Assembly (NCBI RefSeq): GCF_011813015.1
Contig: NZ_QHLQ01000002.1
Span: 124,001 to 188,000, forward strand
Length of the DNA stretch: 64,000 bases
Source: Parasedimentitalea denitrificans
GTDB taxonomy: Bacteria > Pseudomonadota > Alphaproteobacteria > Rhodobacterales > Rhodobacteraceae
Direction of reading: 5' to 3'
The notes under the pieces were generated by a model. That model did not search any database. It was not told the DNA's origin and saw only the letters and a program-made list of their open reading frames with translations. The translations under genes were made by a program, and so were the position numbers. Shown in pieces: positions 25,656 through 34,659 of this stretch; positions within the stretch are counted from its first letter, which is position 1, and each line of letters begins with the position of its first letter.

Positions 25656-26935
25656 TCGTTGCAATCTGTTTTGTCACCCTCGTTCTGTTTGGCATGCCAA
25701 TTGGGTTTGCGATTGGATTGGCGGGCGTTGTTGGTCTGATCGATATGGGCGGAACACAGTTTCTGCAAATCGGCCCCAGCAAGATCTTTAACGGCCTGAA
25801 TATATTCCCCTTTCTTGCCATGCCGTTTTTCATTCTCGCGGGTGAAATCATGAACGACATTGGCATCACCAATCGCCTGGTCAAACTAGCGCAGGTTCTG
25901 GTTGGACGGTTTCGCGGTGGATTGGCGCATACCAACATGCTGGCGTCGGTGTTCTTTGCCGGCCTGACCGGGTCTGCCACTGCTGACGCGGCCGCCTTTG
26001 GCCGAACATTGGTTCCGGCCATGGTCAATGAAGGATACAAACGCGACTATGCCTGTGCCGTAACTGCTGCCGGATCAATCATCGGGCCGACCATTCCACC
26101 GTCAGGTTTGATGGTTGTCTATGGCTCGCTGATGGGGGTTTCGATTGCTGGCCTATTTGCAGCTGGCGTTCTGCCCGGTCTTGTCATCTGCCTGGTCTGC
26201 ATGGGCGTTATCGCCATTGGTGGTAAACGCGAAAACTTGCCCAAGGCCATTCGCGGCGCAAGCCCACGTGAAATCTGGGACACCTTTGTCTCTTCCCTGA
26301 CAGCGCTGGCCATGCCTGTGATCATTCTGGGCGGCATTCTGGGCGGCATCGTCACGCCAACCGAGGCCGCATCAATTGCCGTGGCCTATGCCCTTTTCAT
26401 CGGTGTTTTTGTCTATCGCACGCTAACGCTCAGGGGCTTTTACGGGATGCTGGTGCGCACTGCGCGGATCATGGGGGTGATTTTTGTCATCATCGCCTTT
26501 GCTGGCATCCTTGGCTGGTGGATGAGTTTCGAGCGCATTCCACAACTGATCGCCGAAGCCGTATTGGGGCTGTCCGACAACCGCTATGCGGTGATCGCGA
26601 TCATCATTGGTTTGCTGCTTGTCGTTGGCATGGTGATGGATATCACCGCGATCCTGATCATTCTTGCCCCGGTCCTGGTGCCATTGACCGAACAGGTCGG
26701 GCTCGAGCCGATCCACGCGGGTATCATCTTTGTCCTGGCGCTCAATATCTCGCTGATGACGCCCCCTGTCGGGGCCTGCCTGTTTGTCCTGTCCTCGGTA
26801 ACCGGTGAAAGGCTGGAACGCATTTCAATCAAACTGATGCCGTTCCTAATCGCCGAGGTCGCCATATTATTTGCCTTTGCTTTCTGGGAGGACGCCGCGC
26901 TTTGGCTCCCCCGCCTGCTTGGCTACGCCCAATAA
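25652..26935 (+). CDS. TRAP transporter large permease (DctM type)
   Basis: Main transmembrane subunit, 427 residues with about 12 hydrophobic helices. Landmarks include FLAMPFFILAGEIMNDIGITNRLV, ASVFFAGLTGSATADAAAFG, AGSIIGPTIPPSGLMVVYG and TPTEAASIAVAYALF, all typical of DctM. It drives sodium- or proton-coupled uptake of organic acids delivered by the binding protein encoded next. Its start overlaps dctQ by 4 nt. Confidence 0.93.
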   Translation: MIVAICFVTLVLFGMPIGFAIGLAGVVGLIDMGGTQFLQIGPSKIFNGLNIFPFLAMPFFILAGEIMNDIGITNRLVKLAQVLVGRFRGGLAHTNMLASVFFAGLTGSATADAAAFGRTLVPAMVNEGYKRDYACAVTAAGSIIGPTIPPSGLMVVYGSLMGVSIAGLFAAGVLPGLVICLVCMGVIAIGGKRENLPKAIRGASPREIWDTFVSSLTALAMPVIILGGILGGIVTPTEAASIAVAYALFIGVFVYRTLTLRGFYGMLVRTARIMGVIFVIIAFAGILGWWMSFERIPQLIAEAVLGLSDNRYAVIAIIIGLLLVVGMVMDITAILIILAPVLVPLTEQVGLEPIHAGIIFVLALNISLMTPPVGACLFVLSSVTGERLERISIKLMPFLIAEVAILFAFAFWEDAALWLPRLLGYAQ

Positions 26936-26964
26936 TCAACAACTAAAACCAACTGGAGGAAACT

Positions 26965-28005
26965 ATGAAAACGATTATAAGAGGGTTGGCCATTGCCGCG
27001 ACAATGACAGCCAGCAGTGCCTATGCTGAAGGCCGAGTGATTAAGTTCGGCCATGACAACAAAACCGACCCGTTTGAAAACCCGGCACATGCCTGCACGG
27101 CCGTATTCTCGAACATCGTTACTGCCGATACCAATGGGTCAGTTTCGGTAGAGGTCTTTGGCTCTAACCAGTTGGGGTCAGCGTCCGAGCACGTCCAGCA
27201 GGTCCGCGATGGTATCATTCAGGCAACCCTGACATCCACCGGTGCGCTGGCCAGCTATTACCCGCGTATTGACGTGCTGAACCTGCCGTTTGCTTTCGAC
27301 GGTAACGCATCGACCTACGAAGTATTTGATGGCGCCTTTGGTAAGGAGCTGGCAGCAGACATCGAAGCCGAACTGGGCGATGTGGTCGTTCTGGGTTTCC
27401 CCGACACTGGCGGATTCTTCGCTGTGACCAACTCTAAGCACGCCATTGCAGATCTGGAAGACTTTGACGGCATACGCATTCGTACAATGACCCTGCCGTC
27501 GCACCAGAAAATCATGCAGTCGCTGGGCGCCGAAGCTTATCCACTGTCCTGGGGCGAAGTGTACTCGGGTCTGCAGACAGGCGTGATCGACGGTCAGATG
27601 AACCCGGTTCCAATCATTTCTTTTGCCAACTTTGCCGAAGTTCAAAAGTACATGACGCTGACCAATCACCTGTTCTCGCCTTATACCTTTATGGTCAACC
27701 GCGCGTTCTACGAAGGTCTGAGCAACAGCGAACAGGCGACCTTGCACACGGCGGCTGAAAACTGCGTTGCTGCAAGTCGCGGCTTGTCGCGCATCATCGA
27801 AGCATCGGATCGTGGGCTTGCTGGCCTGATGGATCAGATCGAGGTGACTGCACTTTCGGCAGATCAACGTGCGGCCATGGCCGGCGCTGCCCAGCCCGCA
27901 TTTGAAGCGCATGTCGCTGAAAACATGGATGCCCGCGCAGGTGAACTGTTGAACATGTTCAAAGCCGAAGTGGCCGCTGCAAATGCAGCTGCATACCTCA
28001 ACTAA
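26965..28005 (+). CDS. TRAP transporter substrate-binding protein (DctP type)
   Basis: Periplasmic binding protein of 346 residues with a signal peptide (MKTIIRGLAIAATMTASSAYA, cut after residue 21 or so; here given in part as an Ala-x-Ala site). The DctP fold shows NQLGSASEHVQQVRDG, LDVLNLPFAFD, DFDGIRIRTMT with the carboxylate-binding Arg, and YSGLQTGVIDGQMNP. The conserved Arg implies a carboxylate ligand such as a sugar acid or amino acid derivative. Two hairpins follow the gene, as often seen after highly expressed binding-protein genes. Confidence 0.92.
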   Translation: MKTIIRGLAIAATMTASSAYAEGRVIKFGHDNKTDPFENPAHACTAVFSNIVTADTNGSVSVEVFGSNQLGSASEHVQQVRDGIIQATLTSTGALASYYPRIDVLNLPFAFDGNASTYEVFDGAFGKELAADIEAELGDVVVLGFPDTGGFFAVTNSKHAIADLEDFDGIRIRTMTLPSHQKIMQSLGAEAYPLSWGEVYSGLQTGVIDGQMNPVPIISFANFAEVQKYMTLTNHLFSPYTFMVNRAFYEGLSNSEQATLHTAAENCVAASRGLSRIIEASDRGLAGLMDQIEVTALSADQRAAMAGAAQPAFEAHVAENMDARAGELLNMFKAEVAAANAAAYLN

Positions 28006-28006
28006 A

Positions 28007-28072
28007 CCCCACCCACCCCACCTGCGTTTGCGTGGGTGGGGATACGGGCAGGTGTTATTAGAATGCCTGCCC
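28007..28072 (+). terminator. Tandem hairpins between dctP and the M81 gene
   Basis: A perfect 10-bp stem (CCCCACCCAC 28007-28016 / GTGGGTGGGG 28032-28041) is followed by GGGCAGG/CCTGCCC (28046-28072). Neither has a T-tract. They probably stabilise or partly terminate the dctP message, giving excess binding protein over the downstream enzymes. Confidence 0.55.
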
Positions 28073-28097
28073 ACCTTTCAGACTAAAGGATCGAAAT

Positions 28098-29564
28098 ATG
28101 CGGGTCTTCTGCGCCTCGGTTGCGACCGAAACCAATACGTTCTCGCCTTTGCGCACCGATTTCTCAGATTTCTCACAAAGCTTTTACGCCGCACCGGGCC
28201 AGCATCCGGAAACACCAACCCTGTGCAGCGCGGTCTTTCCTGCCTTGCGCAAACGCGTCCAAGCCGGAGAGATCGAGCTCATCGAAGGCACCGCGACCTG
28301 GGCTGAGCCTGGTGGTCTGGTCAACGCCAGAACCTGGGCCCGGTTACACGACGAAGTGCTTGATCAACTGCGCTCGGCTTTGCCTGTTGATGCAGTGGTG
28401 TTGGGACTTCACGGTGCCATGATTGCCGATGGCTGCGTTGATTGTGAAGGGATGCTGATCGAAGCCGTGCGCAAGATTGTCGGGCCCGACACCTGCATCG
28501 GCGTAACATTTGACCCGCACAGCCATCTTAGCGCCCGCCGTGTCGACAACGCGGATATCATCACCGTATTCAAAGAATTTCCCCATACAGATTTTGTTGA
28601 AACTGGAGAGGCCTGCGTTGACTTGACCCTACGCGCAGCACGCGGGGAAATATCTCCGGTTTTGTCCGTGTTCGACGTGCACATGATTGATGTGCTTCCC
28701 ACCAGCCGTGCGCCGATGCGCGGTTTCGTGGACAAAATGCTGGCCTTCGAGGCATCCGGCCAAGCACTGTCGATATCCACTATTCACGGCTTCATGGCAG
28801 GTGACTCACCCGACTTGGGAGCGAAGATCATTGTAATCTCGGACGCCGATAAATCCGCAGGTGACGCGTTGGCACGCGATTTGGGCATGGAGCTGTTTTC
28901 ATTTCGCGGAACCACCAAGCCGGAATTCCTTAGCGTTGAGGAGGCATTGGAACAGGCCCGCAACGCCAAAGACGGACCGGTGGTGATTGCCGATGTCTGG
29001 GACAACCCCGGCGGTGGAGTGGCTGGAGATTCCACCATCCTGCTGCGGGCTGCACTGGACATGAACATGACGTCGATGGCGCTAGGCACCATCTGGGATC
29101 CGATGGCGGTGCGATTGTGTCATGCCGCCGGAGAAGGGGCAGAACTCGCATTGCGGTTTGGCGGCAAAACCTCGGCCTTTGCAGGCGCACCGATTGATGC
29201 AACGGTTACCGTGGTCAAAGTTGCCAAGGATGCAGTGCAAAGCTTTGGCACCTCGATCGTGCCACTGGGTGACTGTGCCGTCATTCGCATCGACGGTATC
29301 GAGGTGGTGTTGAACTCGAACCGAGCCCAAGCTTTTTCCCCGGATCTGTTCACCAATCTCGGCATCGACATCAGCGACCGCAAAGTGCTGGTTGTCAAAT
29401 CGACCAATCATTTCCACGGGGCGTTTGCCTCTGTCGCAGCCGAAATTCTCTATGCTGCGGTCAATGGCCCCTACCCCAACGACCCAACCCAAACCCAATA
29501 CACCCGGCTGACCCGGCACCTTTGGCCAATTGTTCCAGCCCCATTTGAATTGGAGACCACATGA
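28098..29564 (+). CDS. M81-family metallopeptidase / MlrC-like amidohydrolase
   Basis: Zinc-dependent enzyme of 488 residues related to microcystinase C (MlrC). The N-terminal domain shows ATETNTFSPLRTDFSDF, LHGAMIADGCVDCEGML, CIGVTFDPHSHLS (probable metal-ligand Asp and His) and HMIDVLPTSRAPM. The C-terminal MlrC domain has DVWDNPGGGVAGDSTILL and VVKSTNHFHGAF. No signal peptide, so it is cytoplasmic. MlrC cleaves linear peptides, but many homologues sit in catabolic operons and probably hydrolyse small amides. Here it may remove an acyl or peptidyl group before the PLP enzyme acts; it overlaps that gene by 4 nt. Confidence 0.85.
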   Translation: MRVFCASVATETNTFSPLRTDFSDFSQSFYAAPGQHPETPTLCSAVFPALRKRVQAGEIELIEGTATWAEPGGLVNARTWARLHDEVLDQLRSALPVDAVVLGLHGAMIADGCVDCEGMLIEAVRKIVGPDTCIGVTFDPHSHLSARRVDNADIITVFKEFPHTDFVETGEACVDLTLRAARGEISPVLSVFDVHMIDVLPTSRAPMRGFVDKMLAFEASGQALSISTIHGFMAGDSPDLGAKIIVISDADKSAGDALARDLGMELFSFRGTTKPEFLSVEEALEQARNAKDGPVVIADVWDNPGGGVAGDSTILLRAALDMNMTSMALGTIWDPMAVRLCHAAGEGAELALRFGGKTSAFAGAPIDATVTVVKVAKDAVQSFGTSIVPLGDCAVIRIDGIEVVLNSNRAQAFSPDLFTNLGIDISDRKVLVVKSTNHFHGAFASVAAEILYAAVNGPYPNDPTQTQYTRLTRHLWPIVPAPFELETT

Positions 29565-30616
29565 TATTCTCCGAAATCGACACCCCTGCCGTTCTGGTCG
29601 ATCTGGATATCGCCGAGGCAAATATTGATCGGTTCCAGGCCCATTGCGATGCCCATGACCTGAAACTGCGCCCACATATCAAAACGCACAAACTGCCGAT
29701 GATCGCCAAACGGCAGATCCAGGCCGGAGCCATTGGCATCACCTGCCAAAAAATCAGCGAGGCCGAGGCGATGATCTCTGAAGGCGGCATCGACGACGTT
29801 TTGATCACCTTTAATATCCTTGGTGATCAGAAACTTCGCCGGTTGCGAGCGCTCGCCGAGAAAGTGCGGCTGAGCGTTGTGGCTGATAATATTGAAACCG
29901 TTGCAGGACTCGCCAGAACATTTGCGGATGCAAAGGAACCGCTGTCTGTATTGGTTGAATGTGACACCGGCAGCGCGCGCTGTGGGGTGATGACACCCGA
30001 GGCCGCCAAGAACCTTGCCCTGCAAATTGAAACACAAGAAGGGCTGAATTTTGGTGGACTGATGACCTATCCACCGGTTGGTCAGGAAGAAACTGTGCAG
30101 GCCTGGCTGACCGAAGCCAAAAACATGATCAAGGCCAGCGGACTGGATGTGCCAGTAATTTCAAACGGTGGCTCTCCGGGTATGTGGCAGTCCCAAGATG
30201 TTCCAGTAGCCACCGAGTATCGCATAGGTACCTATGTCTATAACGATCGTTCACTTCAAGAGCGCGGCGTATGTAGCTGGGACGATTGTGCGCTGTCGGT
30301 ACTGGTCACAGTCATCTCTGTCCCTGCAGACAATCGCGCCGTGGTTGACGCCGGCAGCAAGGTTTTGACATCGGATTTGCTTGGCCTGGACGGTCACGGT
30401 CACGTATTAGGCCGCCCCGACATCAAGGTTGCAGGCCTGTCCGAGGAACACGGAGTACTGACCGCAGATGCGATTAACCTAAAAGTTGGCGACCGCCTGC
30501 GAATTGTTCCGAACCATGTTTGCGTTGTCAGCAATATGCTAGACGAGGTCCAACTCATCCGGGGGGAACAAGGTCTTGGGCCCTGCCACGTGCCCGCACG
30601 CGGCAAGGTTTGGTGA
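29561..30616 (+). CDS. D-threonine aldolase / D-serine dehydratase-type PLP enzyme
   Basis: Fold-type III (alanine-racemase-like) PLP enzyme of 351 residues, DSD1 family. The Schiff-base lysine is K41 in LRPHIKTHKLP; CDTGSARCGV and SNGGSPGMW follow, and the C-terminal PNHVCVVSN gives the His-x-Cys metal site of the family. Members cleave D-3-hydroxy amino acids or dehydrate D-serine, and D-glucosaminate dehydratase of Pseudomonas has been linked to this group as I recall. Together with a KDG-kinase-like neighbour, an amino-sugar acid substrate is attractive. Confidence 0.82.
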   Translation: MIFSEIDTPAVLVDLDIAEANIDRFQAHCDAHDLKLRPHIKTHKLPMIAKRQIQAGAIGITCQKISEAEAMISEGGIDDVLITFNILGDQKLRRLRALAEKVRLSVVADNIETVAGLARTFADAKEPLSVLVECDTGSARCGVMTPEAAKNLALQIETQEGLNFGGLMTYPPVGQEETVQAWLTEAKNMIKASGLDVPVISNGGSPGMWQSQDVPVATEYRIGTYVYNDRSLQERGVCSWDDCALSVLVTVISVPADNRAVVDAGSKVLTSDLLGLDGHGHVLGRPDIKVAGLSEEHGVLTADAINLKVGDRLRIVPNHVCVVSNMLDEVQLIRGEQGLGPCHVPARGKVW

Positions 30617-30622
30617 TAAGCA

Positions 30623-31537
30623 ATGAGTGATCTACTCTGTCTTGGGGAACCTTTGTACGAGCTGAATTCTCTGCCTGATGGCACCTTTAAACCCGGCTTT
30701 GGCGGCGACGTTTCAAACGTTGCCATTGCTGCGGCTCGGCAAGACGCCAGTGTTGGGCTGATATCGCGGGTTGGTGATGATCCCTTTGGCGCCCAGCTTT
30801 GCGGACTTTGGCAACAAGAAGGTGTTGGGACAGACAATGTTGCGGTTATGCCGGAACAGGAAACCGGTCTCTACTTTGTCTTTCATGACGACGATGGGCA
30901 TCATTTTGTGTATCGGCGCAAAGGATCCGCTGCCAGCCGGATAACTGCAGATGATGTTCCTGAAACTGCGATTTCTCAGACGCAGATGTTGTACTCATCG
31001 GGCATCGGGCTTGGTGTCAGCACCTCGCTGCGCGCGGCAACGTTTCATGCGGTCGCGATTGCAAAGCAAAACGGTGTACCCGTTGCCTTTGATCCCAACC
31101 TGCGCACCGTGCTTTGGTCATTGGAGCAGGCCCGCACCGTAACCCATGACCTTATGGGCCAATGTGACATTGCCTTGCCCGGTTTGGATGATGCACGACA
31201 GTTGACTGGGCTGCACAGCCCACAGGACATTATCGCCTTTTATCACGGTTTGGGCGCGCGCATCGTTGCGCTGACACTGGGGGCCGACGGGGTGGCCGTA
31301 TCAAGTAACGGTAGGATCCTCACGATCCCCGGAACCCCAGTTGATGCCAAAGATGCAACCGGTGCAGGCGATTGTTTCAATGGCATTTTCCTGGCCAACT
31401 ACTTGCGGGATAGCGACATAGCTATGGCCGCCGAAACCGCCAATCGAGGGGCTGCACTTTCTACCATGGGTTATGGCGCAGTTGATCCCATCCCCTTCAA
31501 ATCCACACTCGATAAATCAAAGGACTATCAGAAATGA
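30623..31537 (+). CDS. PfkB-family sugar kinase, 2-keto-3-deoxygluconate kinase-like
   Basis: Ribokinase-family kinase of 304 residues. It has the N-terminal GFGGDVSNVAIAAARQ substrate loop, SRVGDDPFG, and the C-terminal ATP site with catalytic Asp, DATGAGDCFNGIF. TGLYFVFHDDDG followed by YRRKGSAASRI and LYSSGIGL resemble 2-keto-3-deoxygluconate kinases, where this segment contacts the keto acid. The likely product is a phosphorylated sugar acid, which could also be the ligand of the SIS-domain regulator encoded upstream. The exact substrate is inferred. Confidence 0.8.
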   Translation: MSDLLCLGEPLYELNSLPDGTFKPGFGGDVSNVAIAAARQDASVGLISRVGDDPFGAQLCGLWQQEGVGTDNVAVMPEQETGLYFVFHDDDGHHFVYRRKGSAASRITADDVPETAISQTQMLYSSGIGLGVSTSLRAATFHAVAIAKQNGVPVAFDPNLRTVLWSLEQARTVTHDLMGQCDIALPGLDDARQLTGLHSPQDIIAFYHGLGARIVALTLGADGVAVSSNGRILTIPGTPVDAKDATGAGDCFNGIFLANYLRDSDIAMAAETANRGAALSTMGYGAVDPIPFKSTLDKSKDYQK

Positions 31538-31932
31538 CCAGCAAGAAAATTGAACGATTGGGCGATGATCGCACCGGCGCAGGCGGGCAGGCATTGCCAT
31601 TTGCACCCGCAGTACGGGCAGGTGATTTTGTCTTTATTTCAGGTCAGGTCGCAATGAAGGAGAACGGCGAAATCGAGGCAGGCGGCATCGAAAGCCAGAC
31701 CCGCAAAACGATGGAGAACCTGATCGCAGCCCTGGCGCTTGCGGACTGCACGCTAGAGGACATCGCCAAAGTTGGTGTCTGGCTGGATGATCCTCGCGAC
31801 TTTTGGACCTTCAACAGGGTGTATGCCAGCTATTTTCCCAACGGCGGACCAGCCAGATCCACCGTGCGATCACAGATCATGGTCGATGCCAAGGTCGAGA
31901 TCGATGCGACAGTCTATAAGCCGCTGGATTAA
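31534..31932 (+). CDS. RidA/YjgF-family protein
   Basis: Enamine/imine deaminase family; RidA hydrolyses reactive enamines released by PLP-dependent dehydratases. The 132-residue protein has FVFISGQVAMKENGEIEAGG, TRKTMENLIAALALADC and the Arg of GGPARSTVRSQI, which corresponds to the catalytic Arg. It starts 4 nt inside the kinase gene end. Its presence supports the idea that the upstream PLP enzyme works as a dehydratase producing 2-aminoacrylate-like intermediates rather than as a plain aldolase. Confidence 0.9.
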   Translation: MTSKKIERLGDDRTGAGGQALPFAPAVRAGDFVFISGQVAMKENGEIEAGGIESQTRKTMENLIAALALADCTLEDIAKVGVWLDDPRDFWTFNRVYASYFPNGGPARSTVRSQIMVDAKVEIDATVYKPLD

Positions 31933-32001
31933 CCGGTAGTCGGTTAGGAGTAGCGGAAACTTATAGCAAGAGCTTGAGAGTTTTCGCTACTTTTCAGGCG
32001 G

Positions 32002-32029
32002 TGGGTGGTCAGAATAAACTGACCACCCA
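32002..32029 (+). terminator. Perfect hairpin closing the TRAP/catabolic operon
   Basis: TGGGTGGTCAG and CTGACCACCCA pair over 11 bp around an AATAAA loop, 70 bp after the RidA gene. Apart from this stem I see no gene or clear signal in the 345-bp gap 31933-32277; a short open frame inside it has no recognisable homology. Confidence 0.65.
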
Positions 32030-32277
32030 AGCAATCTTTAAATCAAATCAGAAAAACAATGAATCACACTGCGCTAGAGCCGGTGGCGTGAATGGTTGTT
32101 TTGTGGGCATGCACTATGCCCCACTCCATACTTCACCAACTGAGCCAAATTTGAACAACAGACCGGTGTTAAATGTTCTAGACCGTCGTAACCACCACTT
32201 CCTCCAAGCGATGGGCCGCCCTCCAGTTCAGATTGCGAAAAGAAGGCGGCACCAATGGTGATAGGATGAGTTGATGC

Positions 32278-34155
32278 CTATAGCCGTGGCATCAGCACCG
32301 AAAAGGTTTCAAACCGCCCAAAATCCTTACCCTTAGCTTCTGTCCAACCCGCCTCAGCAATTGCACTAAGACGTGGGAACACCATGTAGTTGACCCGTTC
32401 CATCGTGGTCAGATGCTCTGACCAGACACAACCTTGGACGCCTTTCAAGTGTTTGGCCAAAGCGGGGGACTCGTTCTGTGCCTCGAACGCATAGGTCTGA
32501 GAGACCAGCGTCACGCCTGCCCAGCTGGCTCCGGGTTCACACCAGTCCGATGATTGCGCCATGTCCAAGTAGTAAGCCTGCCCAGGAGTGGAGATCACGT
32601 CGTATCCCTTCTCGGCCAACTCAGCTGTTTTCTCGACCGTGGTCCAAGCAAACAGCAGGCAGTTCTCGGTCTTCACACCGCCGCCATGGGCCATTTCTTC
32701 CCAGCCACCAATCGACTTACCACGCGAAGCGAGAAACTGTTGCAAATGACGCAGGAAATGGGCCTGAAGCTCAAACGTCCCCTTTAGCTTGGTCTCTTTC
32801 ATCATTGCTTCGGCTTTCGGTGATTTCATCCAGGCGTCATCTGCCACTTCGTCGCCGCCGACATGAACCACCTCAAAAGGGAACAGATCGCAGACTTCAC
32901 CCAGCACTTGTTCCGCAAAAGTATAAGACAGGTCCATCGCCGGGTTTAAAGCGTTGTTGCCAAAGCCTTGGACCGAGTGATAACTCTCTAACTCTTCTTC
33001 TTGGTCCAGTAGTTCGGGGTATGCCCCAACGACGCAGGCGCAGTGCCCGGGCAGATCAATTTCGGGCATCACTTCGATGCCCAGTTCCCCAGCTTGTTCA
33101 ATAACCCGGCGCGCCTCGTCCTGCGTATAAAACCCACGCTGCCCTTCGGCATCTCCGCCAAGTTGAGGTAGGATCGCCTCCATCATACCAGTGGCCGAGG
33201 CCTGCTCAGCCAATTTTGGATAGGCCTTGATCTCTAACCGCCACCCTTCATCATCGGTCAGATGCCAATGGAACCGGTTCATCTTGTGCCAGGCCATAAT
33301 GTCGACATAACGCAGTACTTTACCCAGTTTGTAGAACTGACGCGAGACGTCCAGATGTGCACCGCGCCAACTATGGCGTGGCGCATCACTGATCACGCCC
33401 TCTCTGGGCATGGCGTAGGTTTTGGGATCCAGTCGCGCATGGGTCAGCATTTGCGCCAGACTGATCAAAGCATAGAATAACCCCTGCCCTGCTCCATGCG
33501 AAATTTCAATCTCGCCCTTTGCAAACCGGATCTCATAGCTGTCACGAGGCAGGTCACTAGATTTGGCGCTAACCTCTATTGTGCCCAGAGGAGCTGCCAG
33601 AACAAATGGGACAGGCACCAATGGATGCAGCCGTCGCGTCAACGCGCTGACTTTAGAAGCTTCTCGTTGCAAGTTCAGATCACCCTGAACCAATAGGTGT
33701 GACGGGGTGTGCGCGTGATAGCCGTCTACCAGAATAGTTTGCGGTTGCGGCAGCACCCCGCATCGCAAGTCACTATCCTCTGATGCCTCATTTGGCTTAG
33801 GGCTAGAGGCCTGCAAATCAGCGACAAATGTCTTTGCCCGTTCGCCAGACGGCAGCAGGATCGCAGCTGATTTCGGCCCTTCATTGGAATGCAGTGCCGC
33901 GCGGGTCAGGCTGTGTTCGGTTACATGCCACTGCGCACCTGGCGCCAGCGTCAAAGTCTCATCCGCAGCGTATTCGTGGTAATTGGCCTGACGACGCACA
34001 AAATGACCACCTTCAGCTTTGGAGGGCGGCAATGTGCGGGTGATTGAGCCGTAATACAGGCTGGGAGCGGCAACCGCCGTGTCGCTGAGATTGGTTACCA
34101 CCATCTCCATCGCGCCGCTGTCATGCCATAGGGTGTCAAAATGAAACGCGTGCAT
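32278..34155 (-). CDS. Beta-N-acetylhexosaminidase, GH20
   Basis: Removes terminal GlcNAc from chitooligosaccharides by substrate-assisted catalysis. In the 625-residue protein the N-terminal half is a GH20b-like beta domain; the catalytic barrel begins near residue 245 with SWRGAHLDVSRQFYKLG, FHWHLTDDEGWRLEIKAYP and MPEIDLPGHCACVVG, and has the catalytic pair D435-E436 in VVHVGGDEVAD. No signal peptide is present, so it acts in the cytoplasm on imported oligomers. The ATG at 34155 has AGGA at normal distance; an ATG 15 bp upstream does not. It is the last gene of the peptide/oligosaccharide ABC operon. Confidence 0.9.
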   Translation of the reverse strand: MHAFHFDTLWHDSGAMEMVVTNLSDTAVAAPSLYYGSITRTLPPSKAEGGHFVRRQANYHEYAADETLTLAPGAQWHVTEHSLTRAALHSNEGPKSAAILLPSGERAKTFVADLQASSPKPNEASEDSDLRCGVLPQPQTILVDGYHAHTPSHLLVQGDLNLQREASKVSALTRRLHPLVPVPFVLAAPLGTIEVSAKSSDLPRDSYEIRFAKGEIEISHGAGQGLFYALISLAQMLTHARLDPKTYAMPREGVISDAPRHSWRGAHLDVSRQFYKLGKVLRYVDIMAWHKMNRFHWHLTDDEGWRLEIKAYPKLAEQASATGMMEAILPQLGGDAEGQRGFYTQDEARRVIEQAGELGIEVMPEIDLPGHCACVVGAYPELLDQEEELESYHSVQGFGNNALNPAMDLSYTFAEQVLGEVCDLFPFEVVHVGGDEVADDAWMKSPKAEAMMKETKLKGTFELQAHFLRHLQQFLASRGKSIGGWEEMAHGGGVKTENCLLFAWTTVEKTAELAEKGYDVISTPGQAYYLDMAQSSDWCEPGASWAGVTLVSQTYAFEAQNESPALAKHLKGVQGCVWSEHLTTMERVNYMVFPRLSAIAEAGWTEAKGKDFGRFETFSVLMPRL

Positions 34156-34188
34156 GCGTGTAATCCTCATTGAATTTGAAAGCTGAAT

Positions 34189-34644
34189 TCAGGCTATAGA
34201 ATTGCCAAAGAATCCCGGCTCTGAGCCCGGGATGACAATGGCGCCACAGGCTGCCTTGTAGAAATCAACAGGACCAGCCTGTCCTATTACCGCATATGCA
34301 AACCCGGCGTGACGAAGCTGGTTAAGGGTATGCATCAACAGGTGTTTGCCGATGCCCCGGCCTCGTTCATTTGGGGCAACGCCTGTCGGACCAAAGAAAC
34401 CGCGTGCAGTAACATCGTAACAGGCAAATCCCAGGCATCGCCCCCCCTCTTCGGCAATCAACACCTTAGCGGGCTGCGCAGACAGGGCGACGGTGACTTC
34501 ACTGACCCACTTGGCAAAGAAGTGCTCACGTACAAAATCCAGCAAAGCATGGCTTTCATATGGGCGCGCAGGTCTGATGCTGACCCCATCCGGCAACGCG
34601 GTCAATTGTGGCAGCGTGTAGAGAGGCACAAGTAAATCGGGCAT
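34189..34644 (-). CDS. GNAT-family N-acetyltransferase
   Basis: Acetyl-CoA-dependent N-acetyltransferase of 151 residues. The acetyl-CoA loop is visible as VAPNERGRGIGKHLLMHTLNQL (residues about 93-114, core Arg-Gly-x-Gly-Ile-Gly); preceding strands include CLGFACYDVTARGFFGPTGV and the C-terminus AYAVIGQAGPVDFYKAACG. It lies between the ABC ATPase and GH20 genes with short gaps, so it may act on amino sugars such as glucosamine. That substrate is inferred from context only. Confidence 0.8.
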   Translation of the reverse strand: MPDLLVPLYTLPQLTALPDGVSIRPARPYESHALLDFVREHFFAKWVSEVTVALSAQPAKVLIAEEGGRCLGFACYDVTARGFFGPTGVAPNERGRGIGKHLLMHTLNQLRHAGFAYAVIGQAGPVDFYKAACGAIVIPGSEPGFFGNSIA

Positions 34645-34659
34645 TGGAGATATCCTGTC

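Noticed and set aside
31974..32261. 95-codon open frame between the RidA and GH20 genes
   Set aside because: No recognisable family, no good ribosome-binding site, and it runs through the operon's terminator hairpin.
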